From positions 4,554,857-4,618,856 of the forward strand of contig NZ_LJIX01000006.1 of the NCBI RefSeq assembly GCF_001420595.1: a stretch of 64,000 bases of DNA. The letters are read 5' to 3'. The DNA comes from Cytobacillus solani. GTDB lineage: Bacteria; Bacillota; Bacilli; Bacillales; Cytobacillaceae. The position numbers and the translations under genes are program-made. Within the stretch, counting starts at the first letter, position 1. Each line of letters starts with the position of its first letter. Positions 8,992 to 15,814 of this stretch are shown here, piece after piece. Below the pieces are notes generated by a model. The model was not told where the DNA came from. It did no database searches and saw only the letters and a program-made list of their open reading frames with translations.

Positions 8992-10049
8992 TGGGACTTT
9001 CACCTGAAAAGTGGACATTACTGCATGATGGTGCATTCATCCCTGCACATCCGTTAGCATTAACCGAACAGAAGAAATTAGATGAGGCCTCTCAAAGGAG
9101 ATTAACCCGTTATTATCTTGAAGCAGGCGTGGATGGAATTGCGGTCGGAGTTCATACAACACAATTTGAAATACGTGATCCTAAGTTCAGCCTTTTCGAA
9201 GATGTGCTGAGAATAGCCTCTGAAGAAGTGGAAATGGCAAAGATTAATCGTCCTTTTCTAAAAATTGCGGGGGTCTGCGGACCAACCGAGCAGGCGGTTA
9301 AAGAAGCAAAGATAGCTAGGAATTTGGGCTATGACCTGGTTTTATTAAGCAATGGCGGTTTAAATCATTACACAGAGGCCGACTTGCTTAAACGGACGGA
9401 ATTGATCGCTGAAATCATTCCAGTTTTTGGCTTCTATTTACAGCCTGCAGTTGGAGGAAGAGTATTCAGCTACCATTTTTGGACAGAATTTGCCAATATT
9501 AAAAATGTCCTTGCAATTAAAATGGCTCCTTTCAATCGTTATCAAACGCTAGATGTTGTAAGAGCCGTTTGTGAATCAAAGCGAAGAGATGAAATCGCGC
9601 TCTATACTGGGAATGATGATAATATTGTCATTGATTTACTGACGACTTATGCATTCAATATAAACAATCAAGAAGTGAAAAAGACAATAGTTGGAGGATT
9701 ACTTGGTCATTGGTCTGTTTGGACGAGAAGTGCTGTTCAATTATTTAACGCTATAAAAGAAGCAAAAAGAAAAGAAATCATTGATTTAAAATGGCTGACA
9801 ATTGCCCAAAAAGTGACAGATGCAAATGCAGCATTTTTTGATACAGCCCATCAATTTAAAGGAAGCATTTCAGGGATTAATGAAGTGTTAAGAAGACAAG
9901 GTCTGCTTCAAGGAAATTGGTGTTTAGCCGATCATGAAGTACTGAGCGATGGACAAAGTGAAGAGATTAGCCGAGTCACAGCCGCATATCCAGAGCTCAA
10001 CGATGACTCTTTTATTAAATCCTTTTTATCACAGATTAACGGGCAGTAA
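8991..10049 (+). CDS. DapA-like (DHDPS/NAL family) class I aldolase
   Basis: A TIM-barrel Schiff-base lyase of 352 residues. The Schiff-base lysine is K177 (AIKMAPFNRY) and the catalytic tyrosine is Y149 (FGFYLQP), 28 residues apart as in E. coli DapA. The GTTGE pyruvate-binding motif is altered to a HTTQFE-like sequence, so the keto-acid partner may differ. The C-terminus is longer than in DapA (about 290). ATG 8991 overlaps the preceding TGA by one base. The last codons (NGQ and stop) fall within a dispersed repeat at 10033-10079. Likely role: carbon-carbon cleavage in a catabolic route. Confidence 0.8.
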   Translation: MGLSPEKWTLLHDGAFIPAHPLALTEQKKLDEASQRRLTRYYLEAGVDGIAVGVHTTQFEIRDPKFSLFEDVLRIASEEVEMAKINRPFLKIAGVCGPTEQAVKEAKIARNLGYDLVLLSNGGLNHYTEADLLKRTELIAEIIPVFGFYLQPAVGGRVFSYHFWTEFANIKNVLAIKMAPFNRYQTLDVVRAVCESKRRDEIALYTGNDDNIVIDLLTTYAFNINNQEVKKTIVGGLLGHWSVWTRSAVQLFNAIKEAKRKEIIDLKWLTIAQKVTDANAAFFDTAHQFKGSISGINEVLRRQGLLQGNWCLADHEVLSDGQSEEISRVTAAYPELNDDSFIKSFLSQINGQ

Positions 10050-10080
10050 GACCCCCACTGATGGAAGTTTCGCTTTATCC
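10033..10080. repeat. Short copy of a dispersed intergenic repeat
   Basis: The sequence CAGATTAACGGGC.GTAAGACCCCCACT is shared with the minus strand at 14429-14463, and the following part (CCCCCACTGAT..AAGTTTC.CTTTATC) matches the minus strand at 14253-14278. The copy therefore joins both outer ends of the longer element at 14253-14463 without its hairpin core. It contains the stop codon of the aldolase gene. Probably a non-coding mobile or recombinational repeat; mechanism unknown. Confidence 0.7.
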
Positions 10081-10105
10081 CATGAAGCTCATGTATAATG
10101 AATAG

Positions 10106-10137
10106 AAAAGGCACATTCTTTCGGGTGTGCCTTTTTT
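10106..10137 (+). terminator. Rho-independent terminator
   Basis: Stem AAAAGGCACA pairs with TGTGCCTTTT around a 10-base loop and ends in a T run. It lies between the aldolase gene and the regulator gene, so the latter may have its own promoter or be expressed by read-through. Confidence 0.8.
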
Positions 10138-10161
10138 GATAAGCAAAAAGGAGTGGATGAA

Positions 10162-11472
10162 TTGGACGTACATATTAAAGTTGGAGTGATTGGTCCACTT
10201 TGGATAAAGGAATTTTTCCAAAGATGCTTTGATCTCTTTCCATCGATGACACCTATTTTCCGTCTCTCCGATCAGTTAAGTGATGCATCTGTATTTACTA
10301 AGGAGCTTCGAGGACAGGTAGATTGTTTACTCTATTCGGGCAGGGCCCCTTATTTAACTGCAAGAATGGAGATTCCAGTACAGCTTCCATCCTTCTATGT
10401 TCCTTTGAAAGGTTCGGGGTTATATCGTGCCCTCTATTTACTAAACAAAAAACAATCCTTGTCACATATAAGTTTTGACGGAATTCAAGTTCCATATATC
10501 GAGATTACGAAACAATCACTCCAGGAATCATTCACATATACCCATTTTAATGAATTAGTCCACGCAGATAATGTAGATGAGGTAGTTGAACACCATCTAT
10601 CAGTTTTTGAAAACAATCCAAATAGTGCTGTTATAACGAGTCTAATGCTAATAAGTGAAAAATTAAGCCAGCTTGGGATTACCAATGAATGGCTGAAGCC
10701 AACAGAAGAAGATATTATTGTCATTTTAGAACGACTCCTGCTGTCAACAACTCAGCGAAAGGAAAAGGAAACACAGATTGTCTTTGGCAGAATTTATGTG
10801 GACCAATCCACTTTAATGAAGGATTTTGCTACAGAAAAACAATTACAAAAACGGATTCATGATATTTATAAAACTTTATTAAATTTTGCAGAGCAATTTG
10901 ATGCCTATTTAACAGCCCTAAATGACGCTGAATATATATTTGTTACGAATCGTGGAACATTTGAACGAATTACCGAAGGCTACAAATCCTTGCCATTATT
11001 AAATGAAATGAAAAAGTCGCTGAATATGAATCTATCCATCGGAATAGGGTTCGGGTCAACAGCGATTGAATCCGGCAAAAATGCTCGATTTGCTCTTTAT
11101 CAGGCACAGGATTATGGCGGGCAATGCGGGTTCATTGTTCGCGAAGACCGGAAAGTCTTTGGACCGATTGATCTTATTTCCCCTATTACTTACCCGCTTT
11201 CTGTAACAGATGCGAAGCTTCTTGATTTAGCTGAGAAATCAGGAATCAATGCGGTCCATTTAGAAAAGGCATTAGCGATGATTAAACGAAATCGGCTCAA
11301 TGAGTTTACGGCTCAGGATGTTGCCAATATGCTAGGAATTACAATTAGAAGTGCCCATCGCATTCTACAGGCTTGGTTAGACATTCATATTGTTGAAGTA
11401 GCAGGTACAGAAAAGCTCACAACAAGGGGGCGCCCACGTCAAGTTTTTTCGATAATTACTAATGAGGAGTAG
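10162..11472 (+). CDS. Transcriptional regulator with a cyclase/GGDEF-like core and C-terminal winged helix
   Basis: 436 residues in three parts: an N-terminal sensory-like region (about 1-200), a central region with LSIGIGFGSTAIESGKNARFAL and YGGQCGFIV that resembles a degenerate GGDEF/nucleotide-cyclase domain (about 210-335) but lacks the catalytic GGDEF signature, and a C-terminal HTH (FTAQDVANMLGITIRSAHRIL, about 385-410). TTG 10162 is preferred because AAAGGAG ends 9 bases before it; the in-frame GTG at 10153 abuts the ribosome site. It lies inside the Nramp-like operon and probably senses its substrate. Confidence 0.72.
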   Translation: MDVHIKVGVIGPLWIKEFFQRCFDLFPSMTPIFRLSDQLSDASVFTKELRGQVDCLLYSGRAPYLTARMEIPVQLPSFYVPLKGSGLYRALYLLNKKQSLSHISFDGIQVPYIEITKQSLQESFTYTHFNELVHADNVDEVVEHHLSVFENNPNSAVITSLMLISEKLSQLGITNEWLKPTEEDIIVILERLLLSTTQRKEKETQIVFGRIYVDQSTLMKDFATEKQLQKRIHDIYKTLLNFAEQFDAYLTALNDAEYIFVTNRGTFERITEGYKSLPLLNEMKKSLNMNLSIGIGFGSTAIESGKNARFALYQAQDYGGQCGFIVREDRKVFGPIDLISPITYPLSVTDAKLLDLAEKSGINAVHLEKALAMIKRNRLNEFTAQDVANMLGITIRSAHRILQAWLDIHIVEVAGTEKLTTRGRPRQVFSIITNEE

Positions 11473-11477
11473 TGAAG

Positions 11478-12338
11478 ATGAGAATTGGATTAATTGGGTT
11501 AGACACATCTCATAGTGAAATTTTCACTCGATTGCTGAACGATACAAGTGATCCAAACCATGTAGAGGGTGGAAGAATCACACATGCCCTCCCAATCTTT
11601 TCTAAGGATCTGTCCATTAGCAGGGACCGCTTTCAACACTATAAGAATATTGTTGAGAACAAATACAGCGTAAAGATTGTTGAAGATATAGATGTGTTCA
11701 TGAGAAGCGTGGATGCTGTTCTATTAGCAACAGTCGATGGCCGGAATCACCTGTCTTGGTTAAAGAATATTGTTCAATACAAGAAGCCGGTATTCATTGA
11801 TAAGCCTATTGTCATGAGCAGTGATGAAATGAAAACAGTGATGGAGCTCAGTGAAAACCATCAAACCCCGATCATGAGCTCTTCCTCTTTGCGTTATGCT
11901 CAGTCTATCAAAAATATAGATTCCAGCGGTTTCATTAGTGCATACATATATGGTCCATTGCCGCAGCAGACTGCTATGCCTGGATATTTTTGGTATGGGA
12001 TTCATTTGATCGAAATGATCATAACGCTTTTTGGAACGGATATTCATATGATCAAAAAAGAGAAATTTGATGAAAAATATGAGTGGGTAACGTTATCATT
12101 TTCTGACAGCCGCCAAGTAATCTTGCGGGGAGATTATGATTGGCATAACCGTTTTGGAGGCGTTATTCACTATAAAGATCGTGCAGAAACATTCGATCTT
12201 TGGCAGGATGAACGACCTTATTATGCAAATTTATTAGTGGAAATCGTGGAGTTTTTTAATACTGGTTTATCACCAGTGCCTCTTGAGGAAACTGCTGAGA
12301 TTATAAAATTAATAGAACAAATCAACATGCTAGAATAA
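11478..12338 (+). CDS. Gfo/Idh/MocA-type NAD(P)-dependent oxidoreductase
   Basis: An N-terminal Rossmann segment MRIGLIGLDTSH, followed by VDAVLLATVDGRNH and the family signature KPVFIDKPIV, where the lysine before Pro is the conserved catalytic-site lysine. 286 residues, slightly short for the family (about 330-380), with a trimmed C-terminal sheet domain. ATG 11478 has GAGGAG 8 bases upstream. It follows the regulator directly. It presumably performs a redox step on a polyol, sugar or amino-sugar-like substrate of the operon. Confidence 0.8.
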   Translation: MRIGLIGLDTSHSEIFTRLLNDTSDPNHVEGGRITHALPIFSKDLSISRDRFQHYKNIVENKYSVKIVEDIDVFMRSVDAVLLATVDGRNHLSWLKNIVQYKKPVFIDKPIVMSSDEMKTVMELSENHQTPIMSSSSLRYAQSIKNIDSSGFISAYIYGPLPQQTAMPGYFWYGIHLIEMIITLFGTDIHMIKKEKFDEKYEWVTLSFSDSRQVILRGDYDWHNRFGGVIHYKDRAETFDLWQDERPYYANLLVEIVEFFNTGLSPVPLEETAEIIKLIEQINMLE

Positions 12339-12457
12339 ATCAGTTTTATAAGTCCTTCATTAGCTACCCTATTTATAATCTTCCTTTCGGGGCAGTGGGA
12401 CAAGTTCAATGTCCCAGTTACTGACGCAATCTTTAAAACAATCCCTCCGAAACTCAA

Positions 12458-12524
12458 AAACTCCTATTTTAGAAGCCTTTACTTGTTCCTTACAGCGAAC
12501 AGACTTCTAATAGGAGTTTCTTTT
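12458..12524. terminator. Long bidirectional hairpin between convergent operons
   Basis: AAACTCCTATT...AGAAG (12458-12475) pairs with CTTCT.AATAGGAGTTT (12504-12519) around a loop of about 28 bases, followed by CTTTTTC on the plus strand. It lies between convergent genes ending at 12338 and 12525 and could stop both transcripts. Confidence 0.55.
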
Positions 12525-13388
12525 TCATCTTGCCAACTCTTCGAATCTCACCTTTCCCCCTCTTCTTAACTGGACTACCTTCCAAAGATCCTCTTTGGCT
12601 ATTTTTCCAATGGTTGCGTACCCGCCAATTGTTTGGGCATCTGCCATTAGAATAATCGGCTGTCCGCTATTCGGTACTTGAATCGTTCCGAATTGAGTGG
12701 CTTCAGATAAGATATCGCTTCCATTTATAAATCGTAGAGGGTTTCCTTCAAGAAGATACCCCATTCGGTCTCCGCCTTTTATTTGATAGGTGGATTGAAA
12801 GAATTCATTTAAACTATCCGGGTGAAAACGGTTCAGATGCGGGCTCGGCCAAAGCTTCACCTTCAGATCCGCAGAATATTCAGGAATTTCACTTTGACAA
12901 AGCCCTCTGTGAAATTTCATTGATTGCTCTTGTCTAGCAAATAGAATCATCTCTTTTTTCAATGGCGAGCCCAGCTTCCCCTTTGGATAAACAGACGAAC
13001 TGCCTAAAAGTTCTTCAGATAGAAAGCCTCCTTCTGGCATGACATAAGCGATGCTCCCTTGCATAGGCCTCGTAAAACTTAACGTTTGCCCCTGATAGAT
13101 ATTGAAGGTTTTCCAGTTTGGAACTGGCTGGCCATCTAATTTTGCCCCTAGATCGGCTCCTGAAATGACCATTCGATGATCATTCAATATTTCTAACTCT
13201 ACCCCGCCTAAAAAAAGCTCAAGTGCAGGGCTTTTAGCATCATTCCCTAAAATATAATTGCCTAATTGAAAAGCATGGAAATCCATCGCACCAGATACAG
13301 GTACACCAAACCGCCGAAAACCTGTGCGGCCCATGTCCTGCATTGATCCATAGACACCTGCTTTCTTCACCTTAAATAGCGGAATCAT
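12525..13388 (-). CDS. pxpC: 5-oxoprolinase subunit C (biotin-dependent carboxyltransferase-like)
   Basis: Part of the PxpABC complex that opens 5-oxoproline (pyroglutamate) to glutamate using ATP. 287 residues with family motifs GSMQDMGRTGFRRFGVPVSGAMD near the start and GSSSVYPKGKLGSPLKK. The start at 13388 overlaps the pxpA stop by 4 bases; the longer in-frame extension upstream lies inside pxpA and is rejected. It is the last gene of the peptide operon and is followed by a hairpin. Confidence 0.9.
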   Translation of the reverse strand: MIPLFKVKKAGVYGSMQDMGRTGFRRFGVPVSGAMDFHAFQLGNYILGNDAKSPALELFLGGVELEILNDHRMVISGADLGAKLDGQPVPNWKTFNIYQGQTLSFTRPMQGSIAYVMPEGGFLSEELLGSSSVYPKGKLGSPLKKEMILFARQEQSMKFHRGLCQSEIPEYSADLKVKLWPSPHLNRFHPDSLNEFFQSTYQIKGGDRMGYLLEGNPLRFINGSDILSEATQFGTIQVPNSGQPIILMADAQTIGGYATIGKIAKEDLWKVVQLRRGGKVRFEELAR

Positions 13389-14149
13389 ATCGGCTTTCCT
13401 ACTGAACGAACGAGAACGCCGGCATCTTCCAATAATTTTCGAATCTTCGATGTATAGAGGGCGGCATTTTTTCCATCGCCATGAAAGCAAATCGTATCCG
13501 CCTGTAAGGATAACAACTGTCCAGACTGCGTTCTAACCCGTCCGTTTATTACAATTTCCTTCACCTGGCCGAGAATGTCATCAAAGGATTTTAATACAGC
13601 ATCTTGCAGAAGTCTTGAACATAGCCGGCCTTCATCCGTATAGCGCCTATCCGCAAAAGCTTCTGAAGCAGTTTTTAAGCCAATCTTCTGCCCAGCATGA
13701 ATAAGTTCACTATTACATAGCCCGAATAAATATGCTTCAGGAATAGAGTCATAGACTGCTTCTGCAATCGCTTCGGCCACTTCACTCTTTTCCGCTGCTG
13801 CATTATAAAGTGCGCCATGAGGCTTCACATGCTGAAGCGGTGCCCCATGAATCTCACAAAATATTTTTAAAGCCCCGATTTGATAAACAACACAATTATA
13901 AATTTCTCGTGCGGTCATCTGCAGCTCCCTGCGTCCAAACCCTTGCAAATCTGGATATCCTGGATGGGCTCCAATAGCTACTCCAAAGTTTTTTGCACTC
14001 TTCACCGTCTCCTTTATGACATTAAAATCGCCTGCATGAAACCCACAAGCAATATTGGCGGATGTTATGTGCTGGAAAAGCGCTTGATCTTCTCCAATTG
14101 TATACGCTCCAAAGCTTTCTCCTATATCTGCGTTTAAATCAATTCGCAT
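13385..14149 (-). CDS. pxpA: 5-oxoprolinase subunit A (LamB/YcsF family)
   Basis: 254 residues beginning RIDLNADIGESFGAY, the hallmark of the family, with IACGFHAGDFNVI and HVKPHGALYN further on. It works with PxpB and PxpC in ATP-dependent hydrolysis of 5-oxoproline. It is separated from pxpB by about 300 bases that carry a dispersed repeat, whereas all other neighbours in this operon touch or overlap, so the repeat has probably inserted into the operon. Confidence 0.93.
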   Translation of the reverse strand: MRIDLNADIGESFGAYTIGEDQALFQHITSANIACGFHAGDFNVIKETVKSAKNFGVAIGAHPGYPDLQGFGRRELQMTAREIYNCVVYQIGALKIFCEIHGAPLQHVKPHGALYNAAAEKSEVAEAIAEAVYDSIPEAYLFGLCNSELIHAGQKIGLKTASEAFADRRYTDEGRLCSRLLQDAVLKSFDDILGQVKEIVINGRVRTQSGQLLSLQADTICFHGDGKNAALYTSKIRKLLEDAGVLVRSVGKPI

Positions 14150-14252
14150 AACGGCACCTCCTTGTAAGTGAAAAATACGATCCGTCTACCGTTATTTTGC
14201 ATGAAAATTTGTACTTCTGCTAGGTAAAATCCCTCTCGTGTCTACTCCAAGA

Positions 14253-14463
14253 TAAAGTGAAACTCAATCAGTGGGGGTTTTCCGACGTACAGGACGTGCT
14301 AGTGCCGACGTTGCCACAGGACGTGGCGTTCTTAGTCGGCCTTCATCCCCCACTGATTGTTAGTTGAACCAATCGGGCATTTACGGGCTGTTAGATCCCC
14401 CACTTAGAATTTTTCTGTTCCCTCAACTTCTTGAAGTGGGGGTCTTACAGCCCGTTAATCTGC
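14253..14463. repeat. Dispersed palindromic repeat inserted between pxpB and pxpA
   Basis: Two nested hairpins. Hairpin one (14265-14359) has CAATCAGTGGGGG and CCCCCACTGATTG ends, an inner CCGAC/GTCGG pair and two copies of ACGTCCTGT or its complement. Hairpin two (14381-14457) pairs TTACGGGCTGTTAGA and CCCCCACTT with their complements and includes the pxpB stop codon. A short relative lies at 10033-10080. No ORF is visible, so it resembles a non-autonomous intergenic element. Transcription of pxpA and pxpC would have to pass both hairpins. Confidence 0.75.
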
Positions 14464-15198
14464 GATAAATCGCTTGATTTCCTCTGGTTCACTAGCTAAT
14501 TCTTTGCTTATTTCATGAAATTCTCCTAGCGTAACTGGCTGAAATTCTAGCTGATCCCCTGCCTGAAAGAAAAATGGCTCTTTCCTTTCTGGCAAGTATA
14601 GATCAAGCGGTGTTTTTCCAATGATATTCCAGCCTCCAGGACAATCCAATGAATATATCCCTGTTTGGCTGCCTCCAATCCCTACAGTCCCCCTTGAGAC
14701 CTTATCTCTTGGTGTAGGTAATCTAGGCGTTGCCAGCCTTTCATGAAGCTTGCCCAAATATGGAAAACCAGGTAGAAACCCTATCATATAAACCGTATAT
14801 GTATGCCCGGCATGAAGGGAAATCACTTCTTCCCGTGTTAGTCCCGTATGACTTGTTACTCGGTCCATATCTAAACTAAATTTATCATCATAGCAAACAG
14901 GAATACGCAGCTTTCGTTCCACCGGTTCTGCCTCTTCTTCTTTACCATGCATCCACTTAGTCAATAGACGTTCAATCATTTCATTCGGTTCTTTTAATTC
15001 CTTGTTAAAATAAACCGTAACCGTATGAAAGCTTGGCACGATTTCCTGAAAGTAAGGACCTGAATGCTGTTCGACTATCTTGCAGAACTTCCGCACCTTA
15101 TAATAAGTGCCTTTTTCTACTCTGCTGCCAAAGCTAAAGCGTAAGCTGTTCTCACCAGTTATCATTGCTTCTGGAAGCTGTTCATATGGTTTATTCAT
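14455..15198 (-). CDS. pxpB: 5-oxoprolinase subunit B (KipI family)
   Basis: 247 residues with the allophanate-hydrolase-subunit-1 pattern: IPVCYDDKFSLDMDRV, YMIGFLPGFPYLG, RVGIGGSQTGIYS-type loop and PGGWNIIGKTPL. Acts with PxpA and PxpC to open 5-oxoproline. It overlaps the pyroglutamyl-peptidase gene by 8 bases, which places production and use of pyroglutamate in one transcript. Its final codons lie within the dispersed repeat. KipI-type kinase inhibition in B. subtilis is an alternative role of this family, made unlikely by the context. Confidence 0.92.
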   Translation of the reverse strand: MNKPYEQLPEAMITGENSLRFSFGSRVEKGTYYKVRKFCKIVEQHSGPYFQEIVPSFHTVTVYFNKELKEPNEMIERLLTKWMHGKEEEAEPVERKLRIPVCYDDKFSLDMDRVTSHTGLTREEVISLHAGHTYTVYMIGFLPGFPYLGKLHERLATPRLPTPRDKVSRGTVGIGGSQTGIYSLDCPGGWNIIGKTPLDLYLPERKEPFFFQAGDQLEFQPVTLGEFHEISKELASEPEEIKRFIAD

Positions 15199-15802
15199 CT
15201 TCTGACAAAGCTTTAATGCAAGTAAGAATTCCTTTTGTTAAGTCTTCATGGGACCAGCTTGGAATTTTCCCGTGCTCAATGGCAAGTTCATGAGAGGCTG
15301 GAATATGTATAAACCCAGCAGGCATGCGCTTATTTAGCCTTTTCGCATAGTGGAGCCCTTGATACATCACGTTATTGCATAAATAGGTACCAGCTGTATT
15401 TGAAACTTCTGGAGGCAGTCCCGCTTCCGTTAATCGATTAACCATTTTTCTGATGGGAAGGGTGGACATATAGCCATCCGCTCCCAGCTCCTCAATAGTC
15501 TCATCCACCGGCACATTGCCGCTATTATCAGGCTCTCCATCGTTTACATTAATCGCGATTCGTTCGGGAGTCATTTTAAAGCGGCCACCTGCAAGCCCTA
15601 AGGAAACAAGGGCATCCGGCTGAACAGTTTTCAAATGCTCTAAAAGCTGTGCACCCGATTTCTTAAAATCGACCGAAAGGATTTCACTATGAATCTTATA
15701 ATCTCCAACTACTTGCCCGTTCAGTTCTTCCACAATGCGCATCGTTGGATTAATGGTAAATTTTAAAAATGGTTCGAATCCGGTTAATAATAAAGTCTTC
15801 AT
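15191..15802 (-). CDS. pcp: Pyroglutamyl-peptidase I
   Basis: Cysteine peptidase (family C15) that removes N-terminal pyroglutamate from peptides in the cytoplasm. The catalytic triad is visible: E80 (MTPERIA), C142 (GTYLCNN) and H166 (FIHIPAS), at positions expected for Bacillus enzymes. 203 residues, normal. Placed between the M14 peptidase and pxpB, with an 8-base overlap to pxpB. It supplies 5-oxoproline to PxpABC. Confidence 0.95.
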   Translation of the reverse strand: MKTLLLTGFEPFLKFTINPTMRIVEELNGQVVGDYKIHSEILSVDFKKSGAQLLEHLKTVQPDALVSLGLAGGRFKMTPERIAINVNDGEPDNSGNVPVDETIEELGADGYMSTLPIRKMVNRLTEAGLPPEVSNTAGTYLCNNVMYQGLHYAKRLNKRMPAGFIHIPASHELAIEHGKIPSWSHEDLTKGILTCIKALSEDE

Positions 15803-15814
15803 CGTAATACCCCC

